The notes beneath the pieces are model-generated. The model was not told where the DNA came from. It ran no database searches and saw only the letters and a program-made list of their open reading frames with translations. Positions 1 to 8,704 of a DNA stretch of 64,000 bases are shown piece after piece (the stretch's first letter is position 1; each line of letters starts with the position of its first letter). The position numbers were made by a program, and so were the translations under genes. This stretch comes from Akkermansiaceae bacterium. GTDB lineage: Bacteria; Verrucomicrobiota; Verrucomicrobiia; Verrucomicrobiales; DEV007. The stretch spans positions 1 to 64,000 of the forward strand of contig JACKQC010000008.1 of assembly GCA_024233085.1 (NCBI GenBank), in the 5' to 3' direction.

Positions 1-132
1 GATGGCATCGCCATCGGGTGCGTCGTGCATGTGGCCGTTTTCGGTCTGACGGGGGCGTGGCGGAGGGTCCATCCCTTGCTCGCGGTGCTGGCCGGGTTGT
101 TTGTATTGAAATTCGTCCTGGTCGGGGCCTGA
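1..132 (+). CDS. C-terminal end of a membrane protein (partial)
   Basis: The frame is open from the first base and stops at TGA 130-132, giving 43 residues. They are hydrophobic in two stretches separated by a short basic loop (AWRRVH), which looks like the last two membrane helices of an integral membrane protein ending in LVGA. The 5' part lies outside the window, so the family cannot be named. The gene is convergent with the archaemetzincin gene, and the short gap between them is filled by one pair of the 22-bp phased repeat. Confidence 0.5.
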   Translation, partial: DGIAIGCVVHVAVFGLTGAWRRVHPLLAVLAGLFVLKFVLVGA

Positions 133-154
133 TCCCCGTTGTGGGCCAGCCGCC

Positions 155-195
155 GACCCAACAGGGTATGGCGATGGAGGCAACCCTGTTGACTC
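155..195. repeat. 22-bp phased palindromic repeat, locus 1 (inverted pair)
   Basis: Two units lie here, the first with an AGG centre (core at 160) and the second with a CCT centre (core at 182), exactly 22 bp apart. The second unit is GAGGCAACCCTGTTGACTC and runs into the stop codon of the minus-strand archaemetzincin gene (194-196). The outer arms of this pair are more degenerate than at other loci. It sits between two convergent genes. Confidence 0.75.
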
Positions 196-1144
196 ACCGG
201 GTTTCCGAAGATCCCAGACCGAGGGCTTTCGCGCGCATCGTCATCCAGCCGCTCTCCGGAGAAAGGTCATTCTTCGAGAAAAATTCCGCGAGTTCGAAGT
301 GGCGACGGGCGAGATCGACATGCTGGGTGCCGTGCAATTTGCGCAGGCAGATTGGGCACAGAAATAGCGGGGTGGCATCCGACTCGGCCTGGTGATTGGT
401 GCCGTTCATCAGGCACTGAAAGTAGACGCAGTGCCCCATCCCAAAGAGGTGGCCGGTTTCGTGGGTCAGGACGCGGAGGCAACGGCGCAGAAAATCGGCG
501 CGATTGTCGGGGCTGCCGTAGCGCGCGAAACTGTAGATGCCTACCCCCCGATCGGGTCGGGCTTGTCCGAAGACAAAATTCCAGTCCGGGTCGGGGTAAA
601 GATCCGTCAACGTCAGTCCGACCCGGCAGAAGGCGTCTTTGGGCATTTCCCGGGAGAGCAGTTCGAGGATGTCGGTGGTCAACCATTGCTTTTCCGAGGT
701 CGAGGGATTGATTCTTGAGGCGATCCCCGCCGGAGCGACGATCGGGTCCTGTACCACGACGGGTTTCTGGAAGTAGATTTCGGCATACTTGCGAACCGTT
801 GGAAGCAGCTTCGCAAAGGGCTCCGGCATGGCGCCGATTGGCTGGAGATAGATCACAACTCGTGGCTCCCGGAACGATTTCCGTCCCGATTGGATAAACC
901 GAGCGTAACTCTGGGTGGGCTCGGGGTGGGTGGCGAGCCAGTCGTGGGGACCGGGGGTGAACTTTGGCTGAAACGGCTCCGAAATTTCGAAAAACCTGCG
1001 CTCGGTCGCCGGCAGACCCTCCAGCATGCCGAGAGCGGCTATTCGATCTTCCGCCGTGGGCAGGGGATAGGTGAAGGCGGGCGTATCCTGGGCGCTGGCC
1101 GGGAATGTCGCGAGACAGGAGCAGCCCACCAGAATGCGGAGCAT
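194..1144 (-). CDS. Archaemetzincin-family zinc metallopeptidase, probably exported
   Basis: This is a predicted metallopeptidase of the archaemetzincin (AMZ) family, 316 residues from the ATG at 1144; an in-frame TTG at 1195 adds 17 residues ahead of what looks like a signal sequence. The zinc site HETGHLFGMGH lies at residues 228-238 and is followed by the family-specific cysteines: one directly after the third His, then C-L-M, then C-P-I-C before L-R-K-L. The N-terminus (MLRILVGC...ASAQ) looks like a Sec signal peptide. LVGC also resembles a lipobox but is very close to the start. Characterised family members are mostly described as intracellular, so export would be unusual. No Shine-Dalgarno is seen. 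The substrate is unknown. Confidence 0.85.
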   Translation of the reverse strand: MLRILVGCSCLATFPASAQDTPAFTYPLPTAEDRIAALGMLEGLPATERRFFEISEPFQPKFTPGPHDWLATHPEPTQSYARFIQSGRKSFREPRVVIYLQPIGAMPEPFAKLLPTVRKYAEIYFQKPVVVQDPIVAPAGIASRINPSTSEKQWLTTDILELLSREMPKDAFCRVGLTLTDLYPDPDWNFVFGQARPDRGVGIYSFARYGSPDNRADFLRRCLRVLTHETGHLFGMGHCVYFQCLMNGTNHQAESDATPLFLCPICLRKLHGTQHVDLARRHFELAEFFSKNDLSPESGWMTMRAKALGLGSSETR

Positions 1145-1231
1145 GAAACCAACCGACACGACTTCAGGATCGCCCGAATCGAGGTCAAAAGGCAAGCCAA
1201 ACCGCGCGCCAATTCCCTTTGCGCTGTGGCG

Positions 1232-1240
1232 AAAGGAGGA
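1232..1240 (+). promoter_or_regulatory. Ribosome binding site that decides the LDH2 start
   Basis: AAAGGAGGA lies 14 nt before the ATG at 1255 and inside any frame that began at the upstream TTG (1219). It therefore supports 1255 as the start. Such a strong Shine-Dalgarno is rare among the genes of this window. Confidence 0.6.
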
Positions 1241-1254
1241 TTAGAAACTGCGAC

Positions 1255-2367
1255 ATGGCCTCCCCGGAAATTTTCCACATCGTCCCCCGGACTCGTCACG
1301 ATGCGTTGGTGCATGCGGCGTATCGGCATCGCGGGTACACGGAGGAGGAATCGGCGGCGGCGGCGCGGATGTGCTCGGAAGCGTCTTGGCACGGCATCCG
1401 CACCCACAACGCGCTGAAGGCACTGCATCTCGACGAGCTTTTCGGGAGCGGTTCGGGCGGTTGCGTGCCGGGGGCGGAGGTCGCGGTGGTGGCGTCGAAA
1501 TTCAAAGCCGCCCAGGCCTGGGACGGCCGGCGAAAGCTCGGGCAGGCCGTCGCGGTGGAGGCGATGGAGACCTGCATTCGCCTGGCTGACGAGTATGGCT
1601 GCGGCACGGTGTCGGTGGACAACGCGTTTCATTATCTGTGGGGCGGCGGCTACGTGATGGACGCGGCGAAGCGGGGTTACATTGCCTACACGAACTGCAC
1701 CTCGACGCTCGCCGAGGTGGTGCCCTTCGGGGGCAAGTCGCCGACTTTGGGAACGAATCCGCACAGCTGGGGATTTCCGACGGTCGAGGCGCTGGGGTAT
1801 CCGGTGGTGATCGACTGGGCGACGTCGACGATCGCGATGGGACGGGTGGAGCAGTTCAAGCGCGAGGGAAAGGAACTGCCGCCCGGCTGCGGGGTTGACG
1901 CGGAGGGTCAGCCGACGACCGATCCGCACAAGATCAAGGCCCTGCTGCCCTTCGGCGCGCACAAGGGGTACGGGCTGGCCCTGCTCAACGAGCTGTTCGG
2001 GGCGGCGATCGGCGGTTCGCCGCCGACCCTCCGCGGGCGGGCGGAGCGGGCGAAGGCGGCCGGCGAAAAATCGACCTCGGCATTCTTTTTCCAGGTGATA
2101 CATCCGGAGGCGATCTCGGGGGCGGCGTTTTCCCGGGGGCGCAGTCAGGCGGAAAACATCGCGGCGGTCTTGCGCGACATCTTCGGCCACGGAAACGAGG
2201 ACTGTATGCTGCCGGGCACGATCGAGGCTCGCGCCGCGGAACGTTGCGATAAGGCGGGCGGTTTGCTTTTCAGCGAGGCGGAGATTCGCGGTTTCGCCGA
2301 AGTGGCCGAGGAATGCGGGCAGGATGCCCCGGACTGGACGCCGGAAACCTTTCCGGTGGCGGAGTGA
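1255..2367 (+). CDS. LDH2/MDH2-family NAD(P)-dependent 2-hydroxyacid dehydrogenase
   Basis: The 370-residue product belongs to the malate/L-lactate dehydrogenase (LDH2/MDH2, YlbC-type) family, which oxidises 2-hydroxy acids with NAD(P). Family signatures are the N-terminal HGIRTHN region, the central VDNAFHYLWGGGY and FGGKSPTLGTNPHSWG stretches, the VIDWATST segment and LLPFGAHKGYGLALL near residue 235. The start is set by the AAAGGAGGA element at 1232-1240. It precedes an SDR and a lactonase-type amidohydrolase on the same strand, which suggests a short sugar-acid or sugar-lactone oxidation pathway. The exact substrate cannot be read from the sequence. Confidence 0.85.
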   Translation: MASPEIFHIVPRTRHDALVHAAYRHRGYTEEESAAAARMCSEASWHGIRTHNALKALHLDELFGSGSGGCVPGAEVAVVASKFKAAQAWDGRRKLGQAVAVEAMETCIRLADEYGCGTVSVDNAFHYLWGGGYVMDAAKRGYIAYTNCTSTLAEVVPFGGKSPTLGTNPHSWGFPTVEALGYPVVIDWATSTIAMGRVEQFKREGKELPPGCGVDAEGQPTTDPHKIKALLPFGAHKGYGLALLNELFGAAIGGSPPTLRGRAERAKAAGEKSTSAFFFQVIHPEAISGAAFSRGRSQAENIAAVLRDIFGHGNEDCMLPGTIEARAAERCDKAGGLLFSEAEIRGFAEVAEECGQDAPDWTPETFPVAE

Positions 2368-2425
2368 GCGGCAAGCCCGGCCGAGCCGGAAATCCGAAAT
2401 TCCAAGGCAGAAACCACGAATAGAC

Positions 2426-2486
2426 ACGAATTCACACGAACACGAATATGGCCGCCGGCTTCTTTACAGATGGGTGTGAATTCGTG
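2426..2486. repeat. Inverted repeat, 13-bp perfect arms
   Basis: CACGAATTCACAC (2426-2438) and its exact complement GTGTGAATTCGTG (2474-2486) could form a 13-bp stem around a 35-nt loop. It fills the gap between the LDH2 and SDR genes. There is no trailing U-tract, so it is not a classical terminator; it looks like an interspersed noncoding repeat. Confidence 0.6.
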
Positions 2487-2536
2487 GTAAAAACTCAAAT
2501 CCAGCGAAGCAGGCCCAAAACGAGGGGAAATTGACC

Positions 2537-3316
2537 ATGAGTTATCTGGACCGATTATTTTCACTGGAAGGCCGGACCGCGGTCGTCATCGGCGGGACGG
2601 GGGTTTTGTGCGGCGAGATGGCGCAGGGGCTCGCGGAAGCGGGCGCCGAGGTCGCGCTGGTGGGACGCAGCGAGGAGAAAGCCGCCGAGCGTCTCGCGAA
2701 AATCGAGGCGGCCGGCGGGCGGGGCTATTTTGTGGGCACGGATGTCGCCTCGCGCGCGTCGCTCGAGGCGCTGCTGGCGACGGTGATGGAGCGCTCGGGG
2801 AAAGTCGATGTCCTGGTCAACGGCGCCGGCGTCAATTCGCCCACCCCGGTGCTGGAAATCGGGGACGAGGAGTTTGCCCGCATCCTCGACATCAATCTGG
2901 GGGCCATCCTGCGAAGCTGCCAGATTTTCGGGCGTCAGATGCTCGTGCAGCCTGGGGGTGGCTCGATCATCAACATCGGATCCATCTCCGGACTCGGGCC
3001 GCTGAGCCGCGTCTTCACCTACTCGGCGAGCAAGGCCGCGGTGCACAATCTTTCCAAAAACCTCGCCCGCGAATGGGCCGCCCAGGGGGTGCGGGTGAAC
3101 ACGCTGGTGCCCGGCTTTTTCCCGGCCGAGCAAAACCGCAAGGTCCTCACCGAGGATCGCGTCGCCGCCATCATGGGGCACACGCCGGCGAAACGTTTTG
3201 GCGAGGCGCGCGAACTGATCGGCGCCACGCTGCTGTTGGCGTCGCCGGCCGCGGGGGCGTTCATCACCGGCACCGAGTTGATTGTGGACGGCGGGTTTTC
3301 CTGCATGTCGATCTGA
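2537..3316 (+). CDS. SDR-family NAD(P)-dependent oxidoreductase
   Basis: A classical short-chain dehydrogenase/reductase of 259 residues. It shows a Rossmann nucleotide loop near the N-terminus (VVIGGTGVLCG, a variant of TGxxxGIG), the structural NGAG motif, the catalytic Ser in NIGSISG and the catalytic Tyr162-x3-Lys of YSASK, with the C-terminal TELIVDGGF typical of sugar-alcohol and gluconate 5-dehydrogenase-like members. The ATG at 2537 is preferred over a TTG at 2531 because GAGGGGA lies at 2522-2528. It lies between the LDH2-type dehydrogenase and a lactonase, so it probably oxidises or reduces a sugar or sugar-acid intermediate. Confidence 0.88.
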   Translation: MSYLDRLFSLEGRTAVVIGGTGVLCGEMAQGLAEAGAEVALVGRSEEKAAERLAKIEAAGGRGYFVGTDVASRASLEALLATVMERSGKVDVLVNGAGVNSPTPVLEIGDEEFARILDINLGAILRSCQIFGRQMLVQPGGGSIINIGSISGLGPLSRVFTYSASKAAVHNLSKNLAREWAAQGVRVNTLVPGFFPAEQNRKVLTEDRVAAIMGHTPAKRFGEARELIGATLLLASPAAGAFITGTELIVDGGFSCMSI

Positions 3317-3352
3317 GTTTTTCTTTTTGGACAAGATTGACAGGTTTTTTTG

Positions 3353-4195
3353 ATGAAGAAAATCGACGCCCATCATCATTTCTGGAGATACGAAGCGGCC
3401 GAGTATGGCTGGATCGGGGAGGGGATGGAGGTGTTGAAGCGCGATTTCGGGCCCGAGGATTTGAAATTGCTGCTCGAAGCGGCCGGGATTGACGGTGCGA
3501 TCTCCGTGCAGGCACGGACGACCCTGGCGGAAAACGACGCGCTGCTCGCCCATGCGGCGGCGCACGACTGGATCGCGGGCGTGGTGGGATGGGTGGATCT
3601 GACGCGCGCCGATGTCGGGGAAACGCTCGGGAGGTACGCCGGCCGGGAGAAATTTGTCGGCGTGCGCGAAGTGCTTCAGGGGATGGAGGACGACGCCTAT
3701 TGCCTGCGCGAGGACTTCAATCGCGGCGTCGCGGCGCTGCACGACTTCGGGCTGGTGTACGACATTCTGATCTTTCATCGGCACTTGCCGAACGCGATCC
3801 GGTTCGTCGACCGGCATCCGAACCAGGTATTCGTGCTCGACCACGTCGCCAAGCCCGAGATCGCGACGGCGCAGCCCGGGGCCGAGTGGGCGAAAAACAT
3901 CCTCGAACTGTCCAGACGGGAAAACGTCTTCTGCAAGCTTAGCGGCATGGTCACCGAAGTCGCCGAGGGGGTCGACTGGACGCCCGGGCTCTTGCGGCCA
4001 TACGCGGAGGCGGTGCTGGAGGCGTTCGGTCCCGCGCGGACGATGTTCGGCAGCGACTGGCCGGTGTGCCGGCTGCGGAGCGAATACGGTCGCTGGGTGT
4101 CGGCGGTGGGCGGCTTTGCCGCGGAACTGAGCGAGGACGAGCGGGCCGCGCTGTGGGGTGGCACGGCGGCGCGCGCGTATGGGATCGAGGGGTGA
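3353..4195 (+). CDS. Amidohydrolase-2 family lactonase (L-rhamnono/L-fuconolactonase-like)
   Basis: The 280-residue product is an amidohydrolase of the COG3618 type, to which sugar-lactone hydrolases such as L-fuconolactonase belong. The N-terminal metal-site motif IDAHHHFW starts at residue 4. Further family blocks are HLPNAIRFVDRHP, VLDHVAKP, KLSGMVTEV and, near residue 235, MFGSDWPVC. Together with the two upstream dehydrogenases it would complete an aldose to lactone to sugar-acid to keto-acid route. This is inference from context. The ATG at 3353 follows a T-rich stretch with no clear Shine-Dalgarno. Confidence 0.8.
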   Translation: MKKIDAHHHFWRYEAAEYGWIGEGMEVLKRDFGPEDLKLLLEAAGIDGAISVQARTTLAENDALLAHAAAHDWIAGVVGWVDLTRADVGETLGRYAGREKFVGVREVLQGMEDDAYCLREDFNRGVAALHDFGLVYDILIFHRHLPNAIRFVDRHPNQVFVLDHVAKPEIATAQPGAEWAKNILELSRRENVFCKLSGMVTEVAEGVDWTPGLLRPYAEAVLEAFGPARTMFGSDWPVCRLRSEYGRWVSAVGGFAAELSEDERAALWGGTAARAYGIEG

Positions 4196-4228
4196 AAACG
4201 CCGTGAGCGCCGAATTCTCCGGCGCCGT

Positions 4229-4269
4229 GACCAAACAGGGTTGACTCGCCGACCAAACCCTGTTGAGTC
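4229..4269. repeat. 22-bp phased palindromic repeat, locus 2 (inverted pair)
   Basis: GACCAAACAGGGTTGACTC (4229-4247) and GACCAAACCCTGTTGAGTC (4251-4269) are separated by 3 nt, so their cores (4234 and 4256) are 22 bp apart. The pair sits between the lactonase gene and the promoter region of the respiratory island. Confidence 0.85.
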
Positions 4270-4362
4270 GGGGAACGAAATCGAGGGAAAGGGCGACCAA
4301 TCCGGTGAAAAACCGGGGGTATCAAGGATGGTTCGGGTTTCGTAACTTTTATCTGAAAAACC

Positions 4363-4392
4363 GCTTGTGAAATTTTTCACAAGCCATTTAAT
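4363..4392 (+). promoter_or_regulatory. CRP/FNR-type palindromic operator overlapping a sigma70-like promoter of actA
   Basis: A perfect palindrome with 10-bp arms (GCTTGTGAAA at 4363-4372 and TTTCACAAGC at 4375-4384) contains TGTGA-N6-TCACA, the classical CRP-type half-site arrangement. A sigma70-like promoter overlaps it: TTGTGA at 4365-4370, 16 nt, then TTTAAT at 4387-4392. Transcription would then start near 4399, shortly before the actA ATG at 4416. Because the operator covers the -35 element, binding would more likely repress than activate. The regulator is not in the window. Confidence 0.6.
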
Positions 4393-4415
4393 AGCGCTCT
4401 CCGACCTCTCAACCC

Positions 4416-5177
4416 ATGGGAAATCCGTTTCCACGCTGGACCAACTGGCTGCCCGTTCAAATCGTCATCTGCCTCGGTGCCCTGGGCACGGTGGTGACCG
4501 CTTGGGTGTGGTACACGTGGACGCCGAAATACACGCGGGTCGGCTATCAGCCGAACCAGCCGATTCCCTTCGATCACACGATTCACGCGGGTCAAGTGGG
4601 AATGGATTGCCGGTATTGTCACAGTTTTGTGGAAAATTCCGCGCATTCGAATGTCCCGAACGCGCAGGTGTGCTGGAATTGCCACGGCCCGGGCAAGGTG
4701 AAGTCGGACAGCCCGAAGCTGGAGCCGCTGCGTCAGGCCATGGACACCTCCAATTCGAACTACACCGGCGCGCCGATTCGCTGGGTGCAGATTCACGAGA
4801 CGCCCGACTACGCCTATTTTAATCACTCGGCCCATGTGAACCGCGGCGTCAGTTGTGTGGAATGCCATGGCAAGGTCAACGAGATGCCGGTCGTCTATCA
4901 CGCCAAGCCGCTGAGTATGGGGTTCTGCCTCGATTGTCACCGGAACGTCGAATCGCATCTGCGCCCGCTGGATGAAATCACGAACCTCGACTGGGAAGCC
5001 CACGATCTGGACAAGGACCAGTTTTACGCCTACCTGGCCGAAAAGACCGGGAAACCGGCCGACGACCTCAAGGAGGCGGACAAGAACAAGGAATTGAACG
5101 CGAGGTTGGTGGGGGCGCGCCTGAAGGAAATGATGAACGTGAATCCGCCGCAGGATTGCGCGGCCTGTCACCGGTGA
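4416..5177 (+). CDS. actA: Alternative complex III subunit A, pentaheme cytochrome c
   Basis: The 253-residue product has five CxxCH heme-binding motifs (CRYCH, CWNCH, CVECH, CLDCH and CAACH, the last close to the C-terminus). An N-terminal hydrophobic segment (IVICLGALGTVVTAWVW) could anchor it. This is the layout of ActA of alternative complex III, the multiheme subunit that collects electrons from ActB/ActE for delivery to soluble cytochrome or directly to an oxidase. It is the first gene of the actABCDEF cluster and sits just downstream of the CRP-like palindrome. A conserved His-rich region between motifs (DYAYFNHSAHVNRG) may supply distal heme ligands. Confidence 0.9.
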   Translation: MGNPFPRWTNWLPVQIVICLGALGTVVTAWVWYTWTPKYTRVGYQPNQPIPFDHTIHAGQVGMDCRYCHSFVENSAHSNVPNAQVCWNCHGPGKVKSDSPKLEPLRQAMDTSNSNYTGAPIRWVQIHETPDYAYFNHSAHVNRGVSCVECHGKVNEMPVVYHAKPLSMGFCLDCHRNVESHLRPLDEITNLDWEAHDLDKDQFYAYLAEKTGKPADDLKEADKNKELNARLVGARLKEMMNVNPPQDCAACHR

Positions 5178-5225
5178 GGGCGGGAAACGCTTGGAATTTA
5201 ACTTTTTGCAGTCGAAGACCATTCA

Positions 5226-8200
5226 ATGAAACGGCAGTGGCAACATCCTGAAGCTCCGAAGTCCGGCCGCGCCTACTGGCGCAGTCTCGGGGAGCTGGAG
5301 GATTCCTCCGAATTCCGCGACTGGCTCGCCCGGGAGTTTCCGCGGGGCGCGGCCGAGCTGGAGGCGGACGATGTCTCGCGCCGGAATTTTGTGAAGCTCA
5401 TGGGCGCGGCGACGGCGCTGGCGGGATTCGGGATGAGCGGCTGCAGTCGCCCGGTGCGCAACCTGGTGCCTTTCAATGAGCACGTGGAATGGATCGTGCC
5501 GGGCAAGGCGCTCTACTACGCGAGCGCGAAGGGCCGGCTCGGGGGGCGCGGGTGCGATCCGCTGGTGGTGACGACGCACGAGGGGCGCCCGACTCGGGTC
5601 GATGGCAATCGTCTGCATCCGTCGGTATCGGGGGGGTCGGATGCGTTCACGCAGGCTTCCATTCTGGACCTTTACGATCCCGACCGCTCGCGCGCCTACC
5701 GCAAGGGCGGAGTCGAAACGACCGCCGCGGCCTTCGAGGCGGAATTTCTCGCCGAGTTTCGCAAGGCGGCTTCGGGGCAGGGGGTGGCTTTCCTGGTGAG
5801 CCCGAATTCGTCGCCGACGCGGGCGGCGTTGCTGGCCGAGGTGTCGAAAAAATACGCCGGCGCCAAGGTTTTTGGGTATGAGCCCTTCGGGGGCGATGGC
5901 TTGGGCGCGGCGGAGGCTGAGCTTTTCGGGCCTGGAGCCCGGGTGGTCCCGCGATTTGACCGGGCGGAGCGGATTTTGTCCCTGGATTCGGATTTTCTCG
6001 GCCTGGACAAGGTGGGTGAGGATCCGGTGGCCGAGTTCACGCGCGGGCGTCGAGTGGACGGCAAGGATGCGAAAATGAATCGCCTCTATGTCGTCGAGCC
6101 GTCCTTCACGCTGACGGGCGGCATGGCGGACCATCGCTATCGCCTGCCGGCGGGTCAGGTCGCGAAAGCGGCGGTGCTGCTGGCGATCGCGGTGGCGGAA
6201 ACGGCGGGCGACGCGGCCCTGGCGGGCGCGCTGAAGCCGGTCGCGGCGAAATTCAAAGCCTCGGTGATCGATGGCGAGTGGATCGCGGAATGCGCGAAGG
6301 ATCTGGCCGCCTCGAAAGGCAAGGCGCTGGTGGTGGCCGGTTCGCGGCAACCGAAAGAGGTTCACCTGTTGGCGGCGGCGATGAACGCGGCATTGGGCGC
6401 CTTTGGCGGCGACAAGGCGGTGGCCCCGGTATTGCAAACGGGCGAGGCGAGCCTGCCGGGGATCGCCGAACTGGCGAAGGCGATCGAGGCGGGCCAGGTG
6501 AAGAAGCTTTTCATCACGACGGACGCGGACCCGGTCTTCGACGCGCCGGGCGACCTGCGGTTTGGCGATCTGCTGTCCAAAGTGGACATGGTCATCCATC
6601 ACGGCCCGCGCCAAAATGCCACGGCCGCCAAAGCCTTCTGGCACGTGCCGGCGGCGCATTATCTGGAGAGCTGGGGTGACTGGCGCGGCGTGAACGGCGG
6701 ATACTCCGTGCAGCAACCGATGATTTTGCCGCTGAATGGCGGGGTCTCCGAAATCGAGCTTTTGCTCAGCCTGGTGGAGGCGCCGCCGGCCGATGGCGCC
6801 GCCGCGCCGATCACGATGCCGGGTGTGCCCGAGCCGGATGGGCCGGTGCTGGCGCGGGTGAAGGCTTCCTTCGCCGCGATCGCCAAAGGCGGGGACTGGT
6901 TCACGACGGTGCGCGACGGTTTTGCCAAGGGCGCGCGCTATCCCGCCGCGGCGGGAGTGGCCGTCGATGCCGGGAAGGTTGGCGCCGCGCTGGGGGCGTT
7001 CGTTTTTTCCGATGTGCCGCGCGCCGAGGCGCTCGAGGTGGCGCTGGCGCCGGGGGCGGCGACCTACGATGGCCGTTTTGCCAACAACGGCTGGATGCAG
7101 GAAGCGCCCGATCCGGTCACAAAACTGACCTGGGACAATGCCGCGTTGATGAGCCGTCGGACGGCGAACGAACTGGGGCTGAAGGACGGCGATGTGATCG
7201 AGCTGACCGCCTCGGGCAACACGGTGAAGGTGCCGGTGCTGCGGGCGCCGGGCCAGGCGGACAACACGATTCAGTTGGCGGCCGGTTATTATGGAAAGGA
7301 TTTCGAGCCGGGTTCCATCGCCAAGGGCGTGGGCACGAATGTTTGGCCGCTGCGCACGAGCGCCGCGCCTTTCGTGATCGGCGCCGTCACGCTGGCGAAA
7401 ACCGCCGGCAAACACGATCTCGCGCTGACCTCGGAGCACTACTCGATGGAGGGGCGCGCCATCGTGCGCGAGGGCACGAAGGGCATGTTCGACGAGAACG
7501 CGCACTTTGCCCAGACCCAGGGCATGGACGCCCACATCCCGGAAAACGTGTCGCTCTATCAGGGGCCCGATTACCTGAATCCCGACAACCCGGTCAACAA
7601 GCAGAACGCGGTCGCGATCGGGAACAACGATTTCGTGGTCGATCCCGATCATCAGTGGGCGATGACGATCGATCTGCACGCCTGCATCGGTTGCAACTCC
7701 TGCACGGTGGCCTGCCAGTCGGAGAACAACATTCCGATCGTGGGCAAGGATCAGGTGATTCGCGGTCGCGAGATGCACTGGATCCGGATGGACCGGTATT
7801 TTTCGAGCCCCTACGACTCGAAGACGGTTTCCGAAATGGGCCTGCATTTTGACGAGACGGGCAAGCCCGGCAAGCGATTCACCGACGATGACGCGGTGGA
7901 AATGCTGCCGCAGCCGGTGGCCTGCCAGCAGTGCGAAGCGGCCCCCTGCGAGACGGTTTGCCCGGTCAACGCGACGGTCCACACCGGAGACGGGTTGAAC
8001 GCGATGACCTACAATCGCTGCATCGGAACGCGCTACTGCGCGAACAACTGCCCCTACAAGGCTCGCCGCTTCAACTACTTCGACTTCAACAAGCGCCCGA
8101 TCGACGAGCTTTACTGGGGACCGCTCGCGCCCGCCGCCGGTCGCGCCACGACGACCGAGCAGTTGCAGAAAAACCCGAACGTCACCGTCCGGATGCGCGG

Positions 8201-8534
8201 GGTCATCGAGAAATGCACCTACTGCGTGCAGCGTCTCAGTTTCGCCAAAGTCGCGGCCAAGGTCGCCGCGCGGGACTCCGCGAATGTTCAGGTGCCGGCG
8301 AATTCGGTCACGACCGCCTGCCAGGACGCCTGTCCGTCCGGAGCCATCGTCTTTGGGAATCTCAAGGCCAAGGGCGACCGCGTGAACGGGACGAAACACA
8401 ACCCCCGGAACTACGACCTGCTGAAATATGTCGGCGCCCGCCCGCGGACCAGTTATCTCGCCCGAATCAAAAACCCGAACCCGAAAATGCCCGGCGCCGA
8501 CCGAATCGGCAAAGTGACGGCCGACATGCACTGA
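5226..8534 (+). CDS. actB: Alternative complex III subunit B, molybdopterin-oxidoreductase-like/iron-sulfur fusion
   Basis: A 1102-residue ActB. The internal twin-arginine-like segment SRRNFVKLMGAAT followed by MSGCS near residues 50-75 is usual for this family. The central 700 residues resemble a molybdopterin oxidoreductase, which in characterised complexes carries no Mo cofactor. The C-terminal third is ferredoxin-like: CIGCNSC near residue 820, CQQCEAAPCETVCP near 900, CIGTRYCANNCP near 933, CTYC near 998 and CQDACPSG near 1033, enough for several FeS clusters. It would pass electrons from quinol oxidised at ActC/ActF to the hemes of ActA/ActE. It starts 48 bp after actA. Confidence 0.93.
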   Translation: MKRQWQHPEAPKSGRAYWRSLGELEDSSEFRDWLAREFPRGAAELEADDVSRRNFVKLMGAATALAGFGMSGCSRPVRNLVPFNEHVEWIVPGKALYYASAKGRLGGRGCDPLVVTTHEGRPTRVDGNRLHPSVSGGSDAFTQASILDLYDPDRSRAYRKGGVETTAAAFEAEFLAEFRKAASGQGVAFLVSPNSSPTRAALLAEVSKKYAGAKVFGYEPFGGDGLGAAEAELFGPGARVVPRFDRAERILSLDSDFLGLDKVGEDPVAEFTRGRRVDGKDAKMNRLYVVEPSFTLTGGMADHRYRLPAGQVAKAAVLLAIAVAETAGDAALAGALKPVAAKFKASVIDGEWIAECAKDLAASKGKALVVAGSRQPKEVHLLAAAMNAALGAFGGDKAVAPVLQTGEASLPGIAELAKAIEAGQVKKLFITTDADPVFDAPGDLRFGDLLSKVDMVIHHGPRQNATAAKAFWHVPAAHYLESWGDWRGVNGGYSVQQPMILPLNGGVSEIELLLSLVEAPPADGAAAPITMPGVPEPDGPVLARVKASFAAIAKGGDWFTTVRDGFAKGARYPAAAGVAVDAGKVGAALGAFVFSDVPRAEALEVALAPGAATYDGRFANNGWMQEAPDPVTKLTWDNAALMSRRTANELGLKDGDVIELTASGNTVKVPVLRAPGQADNTIQLAAGYYGKDFEPGSIAKGVGTNVWPLRTSAAPFVIGAVTLAKTAGKHDLALTSEHYSMEGRAIVREGTKGMFDENAHFAQTQGMDAHIPENVSLYQGPDYLNPDNPVNKQNAVAIGNNDFVVDPDHQWAMTIDLHACIGCNSCTVACQSENNIPIVGKDQVIRGREMHWIRMDRYFSSPYDSKTVSEMGLHFDETGKPGKRFTDDDAVEMLPQPVACQQCEAAPCETVCPVNATVHTGDGLNAMTYNRCIGTRYCANNCPYKARRFNYFDFNKRPIDELYWGPLAPAAGRATTTEQLQKNPNVTVRMRGVIEKCTYCVQRLSFAKVAAKVAARDSANVQVPANSVTTACQDACPSGAIVFGNLKAKGDRVNGTKHNPRNYDLLKYVGARPRTSYLARIKNPNPKMPGADRIGKVTADMH

Positions 8535-8536
8535 TC

Positions 8537-8549
8537 GCCGCTTCGCGGC
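8537..8549. other. Short hairpin in the actB-actC gap
   Basis: GCCGC-TTC-GCGGC directly follows the actB stop and could fold into a small stable stem-loop in the polycistronic mRNA. No U-tract follows, so termination is not implied. The rest of the 170-bp gap is A-rich and then pyrimidine-rich, without a recognisable gene. Confidence 0.35.
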
Positions 8550-8704
8550 TTTGCCGCGGAGAAAGGCGCGAAGGCAAAAAGCAAAAAATAGCCCGACAAG
8601 ATCGATTCCCCGAAAGCACGCCGCTCTTCCGCCGATTTTTCACTTACCGACCTCCGTACTTTCGCGTTTTCCCACCTTTTATATTCCCTCTCTTTTCCCT
8701 CCCA

